A stretch of 33,260 nucleotides of DNA from Mycobacterium sp. (GCA_018883075.1 VEQU01000016.1:1-33260); one strand, 5' to 3'. Positions 15,481-25,431 are shown, counted from the first letter of the stretch. Translations and numbers: made by a program. Notes: generated from the sequence alone by a model not told the origin.

Positions 15481-15487
15481 CGGGTGA

Positions 15488-16781
<1,294 letters not shown>

Positions 16782-16785
<4 letters not shown>

Positions 16786-17513
16786 CGGCGCATCCTTCCT
16801 CGCAAAAACCCGTCGAAGATGATGTTGATCCCATTGAGCAGGGGTTGCCCTTTGGATATCGAGTAGTCGGTGTAAAGGATTTCCACGGGCTCTTCGACTA
16901 CCCGCCAACCCTTCTCGTCGATCAGCGCGACGAACTCGCCGGCGTGGCTCATCCCGTTCATGATGAGTGTCAGGTTGTCGGCGACCTCACGGTTGAAGAC
17001 CCGCAGACCGTTATGGGCGTCGGTCAGCCCGAGACGGCGGCTGCTGGGACTGAGCAGTGCTGCCGCACGCAGAATGAGCTTCTTCACCTTTGGCGTATGG
17101 CTGATGGTGGAGCCCGCGAAGCGTGTCCCGATGACGATGTCGACATCGTCGCGTTCGAGGCGGTCGACCATCGCCAGGAGATCCTTCACCCGGTGCTGAC
17201 CGTCGGCGTCGAAGGTCGCGAAAACCCGGGCTCCCGGCTGGCGGCGGGCGTATTCGACCCCGGTCTGGATCGCCGCTCCCTGGCCGAGATTGACCGGGTG
17301 CCGAACGATGTGTGCCCCGGCGCGAAGGGCAACGCCCGCCGTGTCATCCGCACTGCCGTCATCGACGCAGACCACATGAGAAAACACCGAGCGAAGGTCG
17401 GCGATCACCTCGCCGACGACTCCGCTCTCGTTGAAGGCGGGAACGATGATCCAGACGCCCGCCGTGTCCAGGTCCGCTTTTCCGATGTCCACCAAGCTAC
17501 ATTCCCGATTCAT
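16782..17513 (-). CDS. ppgS: GT2 polyprenyl-phosphate sugar synthase (PpgS/DPM1-like)
   Basis: GT-A glycosyltransferase family 2 enzyme of 243 aa. Visible motifs are IIVPAFNE (22-29), VDDGS (50-54), FDADGQH with the DAD metal site (102-104), and GTRFAGS (129-135). There is no membrane anchor of its own, consistent with reliance on the DUF2304 partner. It corresponds in order and length to Rv3631 (PpgS), which makes polyprenyl-phosphate-GalNAc for the galactosamine substituent of arabinogalactan. That substituent is described mainly in slow growers, so the sugar used here could differ. ATG 17513 overlaps the stop of the upstream flippase-like gene as ATGA. Motifs and family are certain; the substrate is inferred. 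Confidence 0.88.
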
Positions 17514-18775
17514 CCTGAACGTGCCAGTGCGGCGGTGTGTACGGCGATCCCCACCAGCGGCCCGCACAGCAGGGCGATCACGGTGCGGGTCTGCAGGTCC
17601 AGCGGCAGCGTGAGCAGGGCCGCGGCCGCGACCGTCGCGCCCACCCAACCGAAGGAGTACGCCCGATGCAGGGCGGCGGCGACAGTCGCCGCACCGGTCA
17701 GTGTCAGCAGCGCGACCGACACCGCACCGACGGTCAGCCAGGCGAGCAGTGCGCCCCCCGTCTGGTATTCGGGCCCGAAGGCGGCCTGCATCAGCCACGG
17801 ACCCACCAATGCGGCGGCGAGCACTCCCACCGCACCCACGCTGACGACGATCACCGTCGGGATGAGCAGAGCTCTCAGCCGTGTGCCGTGGGCCACGGCG
17901 CGATCGACGAAGTAGGCGATCAGATTTCCCTGCATCGCGGTGAGTGGAACCAACAGCGGGGCGCGGGTCAGTGTGACGGCGAGGATCACCACACCGCCCG
18001 CGGCGCCGAGGTCTCCGGATGTGGCCTTGAGCAGCACCGGGAAACCCATCACCAAGACCGCGCTGGCCCCTGCCGCCGCGATGGAGTGCACCGCTCCGCG
18101 CAGGAAGGCCGAGGCGGTTCCGGCGGTGCGCAAGCGGGCGGCGGCACGAACGGCCGGTGAGATCGCGAGCAGCCCGACCCATGCCACCGCACCGGCGACG
18201 GTCGCCCACAGAAAGCCCACCAGGCCCCATCCGATGACGAACGTCGTTGCTGCCAGCGCCACCCTGATGACGGCGTCCGTCACCATCAGCGATCCGTAGT
18301 GCGCCCAGCGGCCCACACCGGCGAGCATCCCGAGGAGCGTTGAGTGCAAGCAGAAACCCCCGACACCGACGGCAAGCAGCGCAACGGACAGAGCGGTGGC
18401 GTCGGTGAACAGGTGCGCCGCCCACAGCGGAGAGGTTCCCGCGATCGCGACGGCAGCCGCGGCACCCACGCCGGCGGCGACGGCCATCGGGCGAGTGTCG
18501 GCGGCACCGGGCGCGACGGGGCGGCCTGCGGATCGCACCTCCCGGGTGGCTTCCTGCAGTAGGCCGTTCGCCGCACCGGTGAACAGCCCGAACGCCCCCC
18601 AGAACACGCCGAACACCGAGAACTGCGCCGGGTCGAGGGCGCGTGCCGCCAGATACAGCACCGCGTATCCGCACACAGCGGTGAGGACCGTTGCGACAGC
18701 GACCCGCGCCACGTTGCCCCGCGCCACTGGCCCGGCCGCCGGCAGCGCGTCGAGTGGAGCAGCGGCATCGGTCAC
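17510..18775 (-). CDS. Polytopic membrane protein, flippase-like (Rv3630-like)
   Basis: A protein of 421 aa composed almost entirely of hydrophobic helices (about 12) with short Arg-containing loops, resembling the MATE/Wzx polysaccharide-exporter fold. It corresponds to Rv3630 (431 aa). GTG 18775 is the first start before the conserved membrane part; longer versions up to 19021 add Arg-rich sequence that overlaps the Mn riboswitch region and is not coding. A weak AAGG lies ten bases upstream of the GTG. First gene of a three-gene operon (flippase-like, GT2, DUF2304) joined by ATGA and GTGA overlaps. It could flip the polyprenyl-phosphate sugar made by the downstream synthase across the membrane. 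That is an inference from fold and operon. Confidence 0.82.
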   Translation of the reverse strand: MTDAAAPLDALPAAGPVARGNVARVAVATVLTAVCGYAVLYLAARALDPAQFSVFGVFWGAFGLFTGAANGLLQEATREVRSAGRPVAPGAADTRPMAVAAGVGAAAAVAIAGTSPLWAAHLFTDATALSVALLAVGVGGFCLHSTLLGMLAGVGRWAHYGSLMVTDAVIRVALAATTFVIGWGLVGFLWATVAGAVAWVGLLAISPAVRAAARLRTAGTASAFLRGAVHSIAAAGASAVLVMGFPVLLKATSGDLGAAGGVVILAVTLTRAPLLVPLTAMQGNLIAYFVDRAVAHGTRLRALLIPTVIVVSVGAVGVLAAALVGPWLMQAAFGPEYQTGGALLAWLTVGAVSVALLTLTGAATVAAALHRAYSFGWVGATVAAAALLTLPLDLQTRTVIALLCGPLVGIAVHTAALARSG

Positions 18776-18904
18776 GGTGCCATTACCTTGTCTCCGCTGG
18801 CCGCGCACCCCTCCGACAGGCACTGCACACCAGCTTCGGGCTCCGCCACGCCTGTGAATCCTAGGGCGCGCCGGGCCAGCCTTCGGCCACCTGCGACACT
18901 TGCA

Positions 18905-19020
18905 GCGCAGAGGGGAGTATTCCTTCGCCGCGGTGTCGTCACCACGTCGGCCGTCCCGGGCATCCGGGTTGGTCTTCCGGTTCCGCGGGTCGTCGACAGC
19001 GGCGGAAGAGACCTCGGGCA
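18905..19020 (+). promoter_or_regulatory. yybP-ykoY manganese riboswitch aptamer upstream of terC
   Basis: The region shows the class hallmarks in order. AGAGGGGAGTA (18909-18919) is the conserved 5' strand. GTCGTCA (18935-18941) and GTCGGC (18946-18951) follow, then hairpin CCCGG-GCAT-CCGGG (18955-18968) and stem TTCCGC 18981-18986 with GCGGAA 19002-19007. Last is the conserved 3' strand GAGACCTC (19008-19015). P1 pairs GAGG (18910-18913) with CCTC (19012-19015), a compensatory version of the usual AAGG/CCUU. The downstream gene is a TerC-family protein, a typical target of this Mn2+-sensing class. Recognised by eye; no covariance model was run. Confidence 0.85.
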
Positions 19021-19074
19021 CCGTGTCGCTATGTCGTTACCCAGGTCTTTACCCAGCCGGAGGTCTGCTCGGTG
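19009..19074 (+). promoter_or_regulatory. Riboswitch expression platform with sequestered Shine-Dalgarno
   Basis: AGACCTC (19009-19015), the aptamer's 3' strand, is perfectly complementary to GAGGTCT (19060-19066), which contains the terC ribosome site GGAGG (19059-19063) eight bases before GTG 19072. A second partner, AGGTCT (19043-19048), could compete. When Mn2+ holds AGACCTC in the aptamer the site should be free, so this looks like a translational ON switch. Confidence 0.65.
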
Positions 19075-20040
19075 AATGTCTCGACGTTCGAGTGGGCGAT
19101 CACCCTCGGGGTCACGCTCGCCGTCCTGCTGGTGGATGTCCTGGTGTTCGCACGCCGGCCCCATGAGCCGAGCCGACGTGAGTGCGTAGTCGCCCTGAGT
19201 ATCTACGTCGGCCTGGCGATCGGATTCGGACTCTGGGTGTGGCACTTCCACGGTGACCAGTTCGGGTTGGAGTTCTACGCGGGATGGCTCACCGAGTACA
19301 GCCTGTCCATCGACAACCTGTTCATCTTCATCATCATCATGGCCAGCTTCAAGGTGCCCAAGATCTATCAACAGCAGGCACTGCTCATCGGGATCATCCT
19401 CGCGCTGGTGTTCCGCGGAATCTTCATCGCGCTGGGAGCGGTTGCGATAAAGCAGTTCTCCTGGATCTTCTATATTTTCGGGGCATTTCTCGTCATCACC
19501 GCGATCCGGCTCGCCCGCGACACCGAGCACGACGATGACGCGGACAACGCGGTCGTGCGCTTCGCCAAGACCTACCTCAACAGCACCGAGCAGTGGCACG
19601 GCCTGAAGCTGTACGTCAAGCAGGGCAGCAAGCGCGTGATGACGCCGATGTTCCTGGTGATCCTTGCGCTCGGGACCACTGACCTGTTGTTCGCGGTGGA
19701 CTCCATCCCGGCGATCTATGGCCTGACCAGCGAGCCCTACCTGGTGTTCACAGCCAATGTGTTCGCGCTGATGGGCCTACGGCAGTTGTACTTCCTGCTC
19801 GGTGACCTGCTCAACCGCCTGGTCTACCTGTCGCAGGGGCTTGCTTTCATCCTGTTCTTCATCGGTGTGAAGCTGCTGTTGCATGCGCTGCATGAGAACA
19901 AGCTGCCGTTCATCAATGGCGGGGAGCCGGTAGGGGTGCCTGAGATTCCAACTCTGCTGAGCCTCGCTGTGATCATCCTGACGCTGTTCCTCACGATGGT
20001 CGCGAGCCTGCTCAAGACCAGGGTCACCAACCGCACCTGA
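19072..20040 (+). CDS. terC: TerC-family membrane protein, probable Mn2+ exporter
   Basis: Integral membrane protein of 322 aa with about nine hydrophobic helices. The two acidic TerC motifs are intact, in the segments TEYSLSIDNLF and DLLFAVDSIPA, whose Asp residues are thought to bind the metal. A soluble loop rich in Asp (DTEHDDDADN, about 146-155) separates the two halves of the internal repeat. TerC proteins such as Alx, MeeF and MeeY have been tied to manganese efflux and metalation of exported enzymes. The yybP-ykoY riboswitch directly upstream strongly supports a manganese role here over tellurite resistance. GTG 19072 lies eight bases after a good GGAGG. It ends six bases from the convergent OHCU-decarboxylase-like gene. 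Confidence 0.92.
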   Translation: MNVSTFEWAITLGVTLAVLLVDVLVFARRPHEPSRRECVVALSIYVGLAIGFGLWVWHFHGDQFGLEFYAGWLTEYSLSIDNLFIFIIIMASFKVPKIYQQQALLIGIILALVFRGIFIALGAVAIKQFSWIFYIFGAFLVITAIRLARDTEHDDDADNAVVRFAKTYLNSTEQWHGLKLYVKQGSKRVMTPMFLVILALGTTDLLFAVDSIPAIYGLTSEPYLVFTANVFALMGLRQLYFLLGDLLNRLVYLSQGLAFILFFIGVKLLLHALHENKLPFINGGEPVGVPEIPTLLSLAVIILTLFLTMVASLLKTRVTNRT

Positions 20041-20046
20041 GCGCCG

Positions 20047-20583
20047 TCAGGCCCAGTTGTCGTAACCGCCTTCCGGGCCGAGCATCCGTTCCAGACGGCT
20101 GCGATTCAGCTTGGCGATCTCGTTGCGCAACACCTTGCGCTCAGTTTCGGGGTCGTTGCGCATCCGATCCACGATGGCCGAGATGACATCGCGCGCCGGA
20201 TGTTCCGCGGCCAGCGAGCCGACGTGCATCACGTAACCGAAGCCGAAGTGGTCCTCATACTGGGCGGCGGCCACCCGCAGTTCGTTCATGAGTTCGGGCT
20301 GCGGATCCCACACCGAGCACTGCTCCGCGTGCGACCAGGCGCTGCCCGGCCGGCTTCCCACACTGGGGTAGGCCTGGAGGATCTCGTCGACGGAGTCCTC
20401 GGGCAGGGCGAACAGCACGGTATCCGCCCTGGCGAATAGGGAGGCCTGGCTGCTGTACGGGCGTCCGCGCGCCAGATCACCGGCCATCGTCACGCTGTTG
20501 CAGCATTCGTAGAGCGCGTGCACCGCCTTACGCGTCGGCAGTGCGTTGAAGCCGTCGAGTCCGATCCCCTGATGCAGAAGCAC
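20047..20583 (-). CDS. OHCU-decarboxylase-fold protein with altered active site
   Basis: A protein of 178 aa with the layout of 2-oxo-4-hydroxy-4-carboxy-5-ureidoimidazoline decarboxylase: FNALP and ECCNSVTMA at the N-terminus, RPY (41-43), SHAEQ (84-88, containing the catalytic Glu), YEDHFGFGYV (109-118), and the C-terminal helix with NRSRLERML. In active enzymes of the uric acid-to-allantoin pathway, the residue before the conserved Pro of the HP-x-(I/L)G motif is the catalytic His; here the motif reads AYPSVG, with Tyr72 instead. No uricase or HIU hydrolase is nearby. It may have lost the decarboxylase reaction or do something else. It starts at GTG 20583; a TAGGCT box at 20604-20609 could be its -10 with a leader of about 13 bases. 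Confidence 0.75.
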   Translation of the reverse strand: MLLHQGIGLDGFNALPTRKAVHALYECCNSVTMAGDLARGRPYSSQASLFARADTVLFALPEDSVDEILQAYPSVGSRPGSAWSHAEQCSVWDPQPELMNELRVAAAQYEDHFGFGYVMHVGSLAAEHPARDVISAIVDRMRNDPETERKVLRNEIAKLNRSRLERMLGPEGGYDNWA

Positions 20584-20667
20584 ATGACGATCGTCGAACG
20601 GCGAGCCTACGGCGGCGTTAGACGCATGTTACCGGCAAGAAAACTCTTGAGCGCCCGACCCTGCGAG

Positions 20668-20704
20668 GCCGAGGAGCAATGCCAGCCGAGGAGCGCCGAG
20701 GAGC
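20668..20704. repeat. Three copies of a 10-mer downstream of ppa
   Basis: GCCGAGGAGC occurs at 20668-20677, 20685-20694 and 20695-20704, ending four bases from the ppa stop. On the ppa mRNA strand each copy reads GCTCCTCGGC, with a CUCCUC core complementary to Shine-Dalgarno sequences. A small hairpin (CAAGA-AAAC-TCTTG, 20636-20649) lies next to it. Confidence 0.8.
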
Positions 20705-20708
20705 GCCG

Positions 20709-21200
20709 TCAGTGGTGGCCCTGCTTGGCGAACCGTTCCCGCGACCGGTCCACCTCGGCCTCGGCCTCGGCCCGGCCGACGAAATCAGCCGCCTTCACAT
20801 GCTTTCCGGGTTCGAGGTCCTTGTAGTGCACGAAGAAATGCTTGATCGCCTCGAGTTCGAAACTCGGCACATCCCCGAGATCAGTGATGTGGTCCCACCG
20901 CGGGTCGCCGGCGGGTACGCAGATCACCTTGTCGTCACCACCGGCCTCGTCCACCATCTGGAACATCGCCACGGCGCGCGCCTCGACGATCACACCCGGA
21001 TGCACCGATTCCGGCAGCAGCACCAGGGCGTCCAGCGGGTCGCCGTCGTCGCCCAGGGTGTCCTCGATGAAGCCGTAGTCGGCTGGATATCCCATCGGCG
21101 TGTAGAGGTACCGGTCCAGGCGCAGCCTGCCGGTCACGTGGTCGACCTCGTATTTGTTGCGCTGGCCCTTCGGGATCTCGATTGTGACGTCGAACTGCAC
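20709..21200 (-). CDS. ppa: Inorganic pyrophosphatase (family I)
   Basis: A protein of 163 aa, nearly colinear with mycobacterial Ppa (Rv3628, 162 aa). It hydrolyses pyrophosphate released by biosynthesis, acting as a soluble Mg2+-dependent hexamer. Seen: N-terminal [14 protein letters not shown] (active-site Glu and Lys), GYPADYGFI, the signature [10 protein letters not shown] with its three metal-binding Asp, and the C-terminal [17 protein letters not shown] 21200 follows GGAAGGAG with seven-base spacing, so the longer in-frame start at 21221 is not used. A minus-strand TAGGGT (21258-21263) could be its -10. It is divergent from dacB across 195 bp, with three 10-mer repeats after its stop. 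Confidence 0.96.
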   Translation of the reverse strand: MQFDVTIEIPKGQRNKYEVDHVTGRLRLDRYLYTPMGYPADYGFIEDTLGDDGDPLDALVLLPESVHPGVIVEARAVAMFQMVDEAGGDDKVICVPAGDPRWDHITDLGDVPSFELEAIKHFFVHYKDLEPGKHVKAADFVGRAEAEAEVDRSRERFAKQGHH

Positions 21201-21251
21201 CGCGAGACTCCTTCCCGCCAACGTGGGACCATTGTGGCCCGGTGGCGACGG

Positions 21252-21278
21252 GGGTTAACCCTAACGGAGCGATACCCT
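21252..21278. promoter_or_regulatory. Divergent ppa/dacB promoter core with a palindrome
   Basis: A perfect palindrome GGGTTAACCC (21252-21261) overlaps a minus-strand TAGGGT (21258-21263), a possible ppa -10. A + strand TACCCT (21273-21278) could be the dacB -10. The two candidate promoters would share an operator-like site. Tentative. Confidence 0.35.
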
Positions 21279-21395
21279 TTCCTACGGGGCCTCGGACGCA
21301 AACGGCCGACAAACCGGCGCACAATGGCCAGACCGGCGCCGCACCGGCGCCACAGGGGTGCCAGGCCGGAGCCGGAATCAACAGAGCGGAGGGTC

Positions 21396-22775
21396 ATGGG
21401 TAGCACGCGCAGGCGCGGCCGCCATGTGCTGCTCGCCGTTGCTGTGGTGGGCGTAGTCGCCGTTGTGGTCGGTGCGGCGGCGCTGGTGACTTCCGGGGGC
21501 CGCAGCAACGCACAGGTGCCCGCACCGCGGGCTGCGGCCGTCGCCAAGCCGGCGGTCGTGCCCCTGCCCGACTCCGCTGCCGTGCCGACCACCGCGGGAA
21601 TGAGCGCCGCCCTCGCGGCCGCCGTCGCCGATCCCAATCTCGGAAACCTCACCGGCCGGGTGACCGACGCCAGAACCGGCCAGCAGATCTGGGAACAGCG
21701 GTCGGATCTGCTCATGCAGCCTGCTTCGACGAACAAATTGCTCACCACCGCCGCGGCCCTGCTCACTCTCGACCGCGACGCGCGTCTGACCACCACCGTG
21801 GTGGCCGCCGATCAGACCCGGATGCCCGGCGTCGTGGTGCTGGTCGGAGGGGGCGATCCGGCCCTGTCCGCAGCCCCGCCCGGAGAGGACAGCTGGTACC
21901 GCGGTTCGGCGCGCATCTCCGACCTCGCCGATCAGGTGCGCAAGAGCGGCATCACGCCGACCGCCATCCAGGTGGACAACTCGCTTTACAGCGGACCTGA
22001 CATGGCGCCTGGTTGGGATCCCGCCGATATCGGCGGCGGCGACATCGCGCCGATCCAATCGGTCATGCTCGACGCCGGACGCATTCAGCCGACGACGATC
22101 GAGTCCCGGCGTTCGACGACGCCGGCGCTGGACGCCGGTCGCGCTCTGGCAGTCGCGCTCGGCGTCGATCCGGCGAAGGTGACGTTCGCGCCCGGGCCGG
22201 CCGGCGGCCGCCAGCTCGCCTCGGTGCAGTCTGCTCCGCTGATCGAGCGTCTGCGCCAGATGATGAACCTCTCCGACAACGTGATGGCCGAAACCATCGG
22301 GCGGGAGGTCGCCGAAGCCACTGGGCGGCCGCTGAGTTTCGCCGGTGCCGCAGACGCGATCATCAGCAAGCTGGCGTCCATCAACATCGATATGACCGGC
22401 GCCTCGCTGGTGGATTCGAGTGGCCTGTCGGTGGCCAATCTGCTCAGCGCCAAGACCCTCGACGAAGTGGTCAATGCCGCGGCCGGCCCCGATCAGCCCG
22501 TGCTGCGGCCGATGGTCGACCTGCTGCCCATCGCCGGGGGCAGCGGCACCCTGTCGGACCGTTTCCTGGGTGTCGACGCCCGCAAGTCGGCGGCCGGCTG
22601 GCTGCGCGCGAAGACCGGTTCGCTCACGAAGACCAACGCTCTCGCCGGCATCGTGACCGACGTCAGGGGGCGGGTGTTGACGTTCGCCTTCATCTCCAAC
22701 AACGCCGGGAACTCCGGTCGCACTGCGCTTGACGCGCTCGCAGCGACGCTGCGCACGTGCGGATGCGGATCCTGA
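21396..22775 (+). CDS. dacB: D-alanyl-D-alanine carboxypeptidase/endopeptidase, PBP4 type
   Basis: Class C low-molecular-weight penicillin-binding protein of 459 aa (Rv3627c is 461 aa). An N-terminal membrane helix (about 11-33) preceded by basic residues anchors or exports it. The three active-site motifs are STNK (111-114, nucleophile Ser), SDN in the MNLSDNVMAE segment, and KTGS in the AKTGSLTKTN segment near the C-terminus. It should trim the terminal D-Ala of peptidoglycan pentapeptides and may cleave cross-links in the periplasm. ATG 21396 has GGAGGG only two bases upstream, which is unusually close, so the true ribosome contact is uncertain. The following metalloprotease gene starts 25 bases after its stop on the same strand. 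Confidence 0.93.
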   Translation: MGSTRRRGRHVLLAVAVVGVVAVVVGAAALVTSGGRSNAQVPAPRAAAVAKPAVVPLPDSAAVPTTAGMSAALAAAVADPNLGNLTGRVTDARTGQQIWEQRSDLLMQPASTNKLLTTAAALLTLDRDARLTTTVVAADQTRMPGVVVLVGGGDPALSAAPPGEDSWYRGSARISDLADQVRKSGITPTAIQVDNSLYSGPDMAPGWDPADIGGGDIAPIQSVMLDAGRIQPTTIESRRSTTPALDAGRALAVALGVDPAKVTFAPGPAGGRQLASVQSAPLIERLRQMMNLSDNVMAETIGREVAEATGRPLSFAGAADAIISKLASINIDMTGASLVDSSGLSVANLLSAKTLDEVVNAAAGPDQPVLRPMVDLLPIAGGSGTLSDRFLGVDARKSAAGWLRAKTGSLTKTNALAGIVTDVRGRVLTFAFISNNAGNSGRTALDALAATLRTCGCGS

Positions 22776-22800
22776 CGATGATCCTGCCCGGCCCGCCTTC

Positions 22801-23859
22801 ATGAGCCGTTCCGCGCAACTCACCGTCGGCGGTGCCGTCGACTGGAAGTTCGCGGGAACCGTCGGAGCGCGACTGGCACGTCCGGGGCCGCCCACCACCG
22901 AGTACACCCGCCGCCAGGTCATCGAAGATCTCGCGCAGGCGTCGAGCCGTGCCGAGCCTCTCGTGCGCGACGTCACCGGCCTGTCCGGTGACGGCCCGGT
23001 TCCGGCAGCCCGCATCGTCGACCGCACCGAGTGGATTCGAGCGGCAGCGGAATCCATGCGGGTGATGATCGGCGGCACCCATCCAGCGGCTGCCACTGTC
23101 ACAGGCCGTGTGGCCGGTGCGCAGACCGGGGCCGTGCTCGCGTTCGTCTCCGCGGGAATCCTCGGCCAGTACGACCCTTTCGCCGACGGCGACGCAGGGG
23201 GGAGTCTGCTGCTGGTGTACCCGAACGTCATCGCGGTCGAGCGTCAGTTGCGTGTGCCCCCGAGCGACTTCCGGCTCTGGGTGTGCCTGCACGAAGTCAC
23301 CCACCGGGTTCAGTTCACCGCCAACCCCTGGCTTTCCCGACACATGTCGGATGCGATGAGCATCCTCACCTCGGACTCCGGCGATGTCGGTCAGGTCATC
23401 GGCCGGCTCGCGGAATTCCTCAAGGACCGCCGCAGTGCCGGGTCCGACGGCCTGCCGGATGCGCACACCGGCGGCGTCCTCGGACTGATCCGCGCGGTGC
23501 AGTCCGAACCGCAGCGCCGTGCGCTCGATGACCTGCTGGTGCTGGGCACTCTGCTGGAAGGCCATGCCGATCACGTGATGGATGCCGTCGGCCCCGCCGC
23601 GGTTGGCTCGGTGGCCCTGATCCGCCGCCGCTTCGATGACCGCCGCCAGCGCCGCCAACCGCCGCTGCAGCGGCTGTTGCGGGCACTGCTGGGCGTCGAC
23701 GCCAAGCTCAGCCAATACACCCGCGGCAAGGCATTCGTCGACCACGTCGTGGGCCGTGTCGGCATGTCCCGCTTCAACCGGGTGTGGTCCGGCCCGGACA
23801 CCCTGCCCCGGCCCGCCGAGATCGAGGACCCCCAGCGGTGGATCGACCGGGTGCTCTAG
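22801..23859 (+). CDS. Zincin-like metalloprotease family protein (DUF2342, Rv3626c-like)
   Basis: A protein of 352 aa (Rv3626c is about 350 aa) belonging to the actinobacterial DUF2342/zincin family, sometimes labelled 'coenzyme F420 biosynthesis associated', although I see no F420 gene nearby. The zinc site HEVTH is at 164-168 (catalytic Glu165), and LLEGHADHVMD downstream supplies the expected third ligand Glu. There is no signal peptide, so it is probably cytoplasmic. The substrate is unknown. The stop overlaps the tilS start by 22 bases, and it follows dacB closely, so dacB, this gene, tilS and hpt look like one transcription unit. ATG 22801 fits the family N-terminus (LTVGGAVDWKFA). Confidence 0.88.
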   Translation: MSRSAQLTVGGAVDWKFAGTVGARLARPGPPTTEYTRRQVIEDLAQASSRAEPLVRDVTGLSGDGPVPAARIVDRTEWIRAAAESMRVMIGGTHPAAATVTGRVAGAQTGAVLAFVSAGILGQYDPFADGDAGGSLLLVYPNVIAVERQLRVPPSDFRLWVCLHEVTHRVQFTANPWLSRHMSDAMSILTSDSGDVGQVIGRLAEFLKDRRSAGSDGLPDAHTGGVLGLIRAVQSEPQRRALDDLLVLGTLLEGHADHVMDAVGPAAVGSVALIRRRFDDRRQRRQPPLQRLLRALLGVDAKLSQYTRGKAFVDHVVGRVGMSRFNRVWSGPDTLPRPAEIEDPQRWIDRVL

Positions 23860-24800
23860 AGCGGCTGCGCCGCGTCGTCGCCGAGTTCGCGTCGGACCGG
23901 CTGCCGTCGGCACGATCCTGGTGTGTGGCCCTCTCCGGCGGTCCGGACTCGTTGGCTCTGACCGCGGCCGCCGCCGCGGTCCTGCCGACGACGGCACTCA
24001 TCGTGGACCATGGGCTGCAATCCGGCTCGGACGCCATCGCCGCCGCTGCGCGCGATCAGGCGCTTCATCTCGGTTGCACGGCCGCACGTGTCATTCCCGT
24101 CGTCGTCGCCCCGGGCGGTGGACCCGAGGCCGCCGCCCGCCGCGCGAGATACACCGCGCTCGAGGAGGCGCGCGGCGGCGAACCGGTGCTTCTCGGGCAC
24201 ACCCTCGACGACCAGGCCGAGACGGTGCTGCTCGGCCTGGGCCGCGGTTCGGGTGCCCGCTCCATTGCCGGTATGCGGCCCTGTGACCCGCCCTGGTACC
24301 GGCCGTTGCTCGCCCAGCGTCGCGCCGTCACCATCGCCGCCTGCGCCGAGCTTGACCTGACCACTTGGGATGACCCGCACAACAGCGATACGAGGTTCAC
24401 CCGCGTCCGTCTGCGTCGCGAGGTGCTGCCGCTACTGGAGGAGGCGCTGGGCGGCGGCGTGGCCGAAGCGCTCGCCCGGACGGCGGCGGCGCTGCGCGAA
24501 GACAATGACGCGCTCGACTCGCTCGCCGCCGGGTACCTCGCCGGCGCGGTGGCCGGCAACCGGCTCGACGTCGAGGCAGTGCGGGAGCTGCCGGACGCCC
24601 TGCGCCTCCGGGTGATCCGCGGCTGGCTGCTCGGCGGCGGCGCAAGCGCGCTGTCCGATGTTCAGATCAGGGCGGTCGAAACGCTGGTGACCGCATGGCG
24701 TGGCCAAGGCGGAGTCGCCGTTGGTTCGAACATTCCCGGCACTCGGCTGTTCGCGGAGCGCAGCGGCACCACGTTGGGATTCCGAACCGAGCCGGTGTGA
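23838..24800 (+). CDS. tilS: tRNA(Ile)-lysidine synthase
   Basis: PP-loop ATPase of 320 aa (Rv3625c, 323 aa, formerly mesJ). The N-type ATP pyrophosphatase motif SGGPDS lies at 33-38, and [11 protein letters not shown] and GMRP mark the rest of the active site. It converts the wobble C of tRNA-Ile(CAU) to lysidine so that the tRNA reads AUA and is charged with Ile. The C-terminal part (about 220-320) is shorter than in E. coli TilS, as is usual in mycobacteria. GTG 23838 overlaps the metalloprotease gene and has GAGGA nine bases upstream. Its stop TGA shares a base with an ATG at 24800, a possible coupled start of hpt. Confidence 0.93.
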   Translation: MDRPGALERLRRVVAEFASDRLPSARSWCVALSGGPDSLALTAAAAAVLPTTALIVDHGLQSGSDAIAAAARDQALHLGCTAARVIPVVVAPGGGPEAAARRARYTALEEARGGEPVLLGHTLDDQAETVLLGLGRGSGARSIAGMRPCDPPWYRPLLAQRRAVTIAACAELDLTTWDDPHNSDTRFTRVRLRREVLPLLEEALGGGVAEALARTAAALREDNDALDSLAAGYLAGAVAGNRLDVEAVRELPDALRLRVIRGWLLGGGASALSDVQIRAVETLVTAWRGQGGVAVGSNIPGTRLFAERSGTTLGFRTEPV

Positions 24801-24844
24801 TGCCCTGTTATGGATTGGTCGAACCGGGGGTGTCATGGCACGCT

Positions 24845-25423
24845 GTGCTCGTGCCACCGCATGAGCTGTATCCCGGCGACATCAAGTCGGTGCTGGTGTC
24901 CCAGGAACAGATTCAGGCACGCACCGCCGAACTCGGCGCTCTGGTGGGACGGGATTACGCGGACGCGCCCGGGGGGCAGGACTTGTTGCTTGTGACGGTG
25001 CTCAAAGGTGCCGTCATGTTCGTCACCGATCTGGCGCGTGCCATCCCGGTGCCGACCCAGTTGGAGTTCATGGCGGTGAGCTCCTACGGCTCCGCGACGT
25101 CATCGTCGGGCGTCGTCCGCATCCTCAAGGATCTCGACCGCGACATCGCAGGCCGTGACGTGCTGATCGTGGAGGACATCGTGGACTCCGGTCTGACGCT
25201 GTCCTGGCTGCTGCGTAACCTCGCCACGCGCCACCCGCGTTCGCTTCGGGTGTGCACTCTGCTTCGCAAACCGGAGGCCGTACGCGCCGACGTTGACATC
25301 GCATACATCGGTTTCGACATCCCGAACGAATTCGTCGTCGGCTACGGCCTGGACTATGCCGAGCGCTATCGGGATCTGCCCTATATCGGCACTCTTGACC
25401 CCAAGGTGTACTCGCCTAGCTGA
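24845..25423 (+). CDS. hpt: Hypoxanthine-guanine phosphoribosyltransferase
   Basis: Purine salvage enzyme that joins hypoxanthine or guanine to PRPP. The PRPP-binding motif [13 protein letters not shown], the flexible-loop segment [12 protein letters not shown] and the C-terminal [15 protein letters not shown] are all near-identical to mycobacterial Hpt (Rv3624c). The start is uncertain. GTG 24845 or 24851 gives a protein beginning just before the conserved [14 protein letters not shown] 24800 overlaps the tilS stop (TGATG) and would add 15 residues, but the 24800-24835 stretch has unusually low third-position GC, more like leader than coding sequence. No good Shine-Dalgarno is seen for any of them. 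It ends eight bases from the convergent lipoprotein gene. Confidence 0.92.
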   Translation: MLVPPHELYPGDIKSVLVSQEQIQARTAELGALVGRDYADAPGGQDLLLVTVLKGAVMFVTDLARAIPVPTQLEFMAVSSYGSATSSSGVVRILKDLDRDIAGRDVLIVEDIVDSGLTLSWLLRNLATRHPRSLRVCTLLRKPEAVRADVDIAYIGFDIPNEFVVGYGLDYAERYRDLPYIGTLDPKVYSPS

Positions 25424-25431
25424 GTTCTGCC

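Noticed and set aside
20668..20704. CRISPR-like array
   Set aside because: Only three 10-bp repeats with irregular or no spacers and no cas genes; it is a simple direct repeat.
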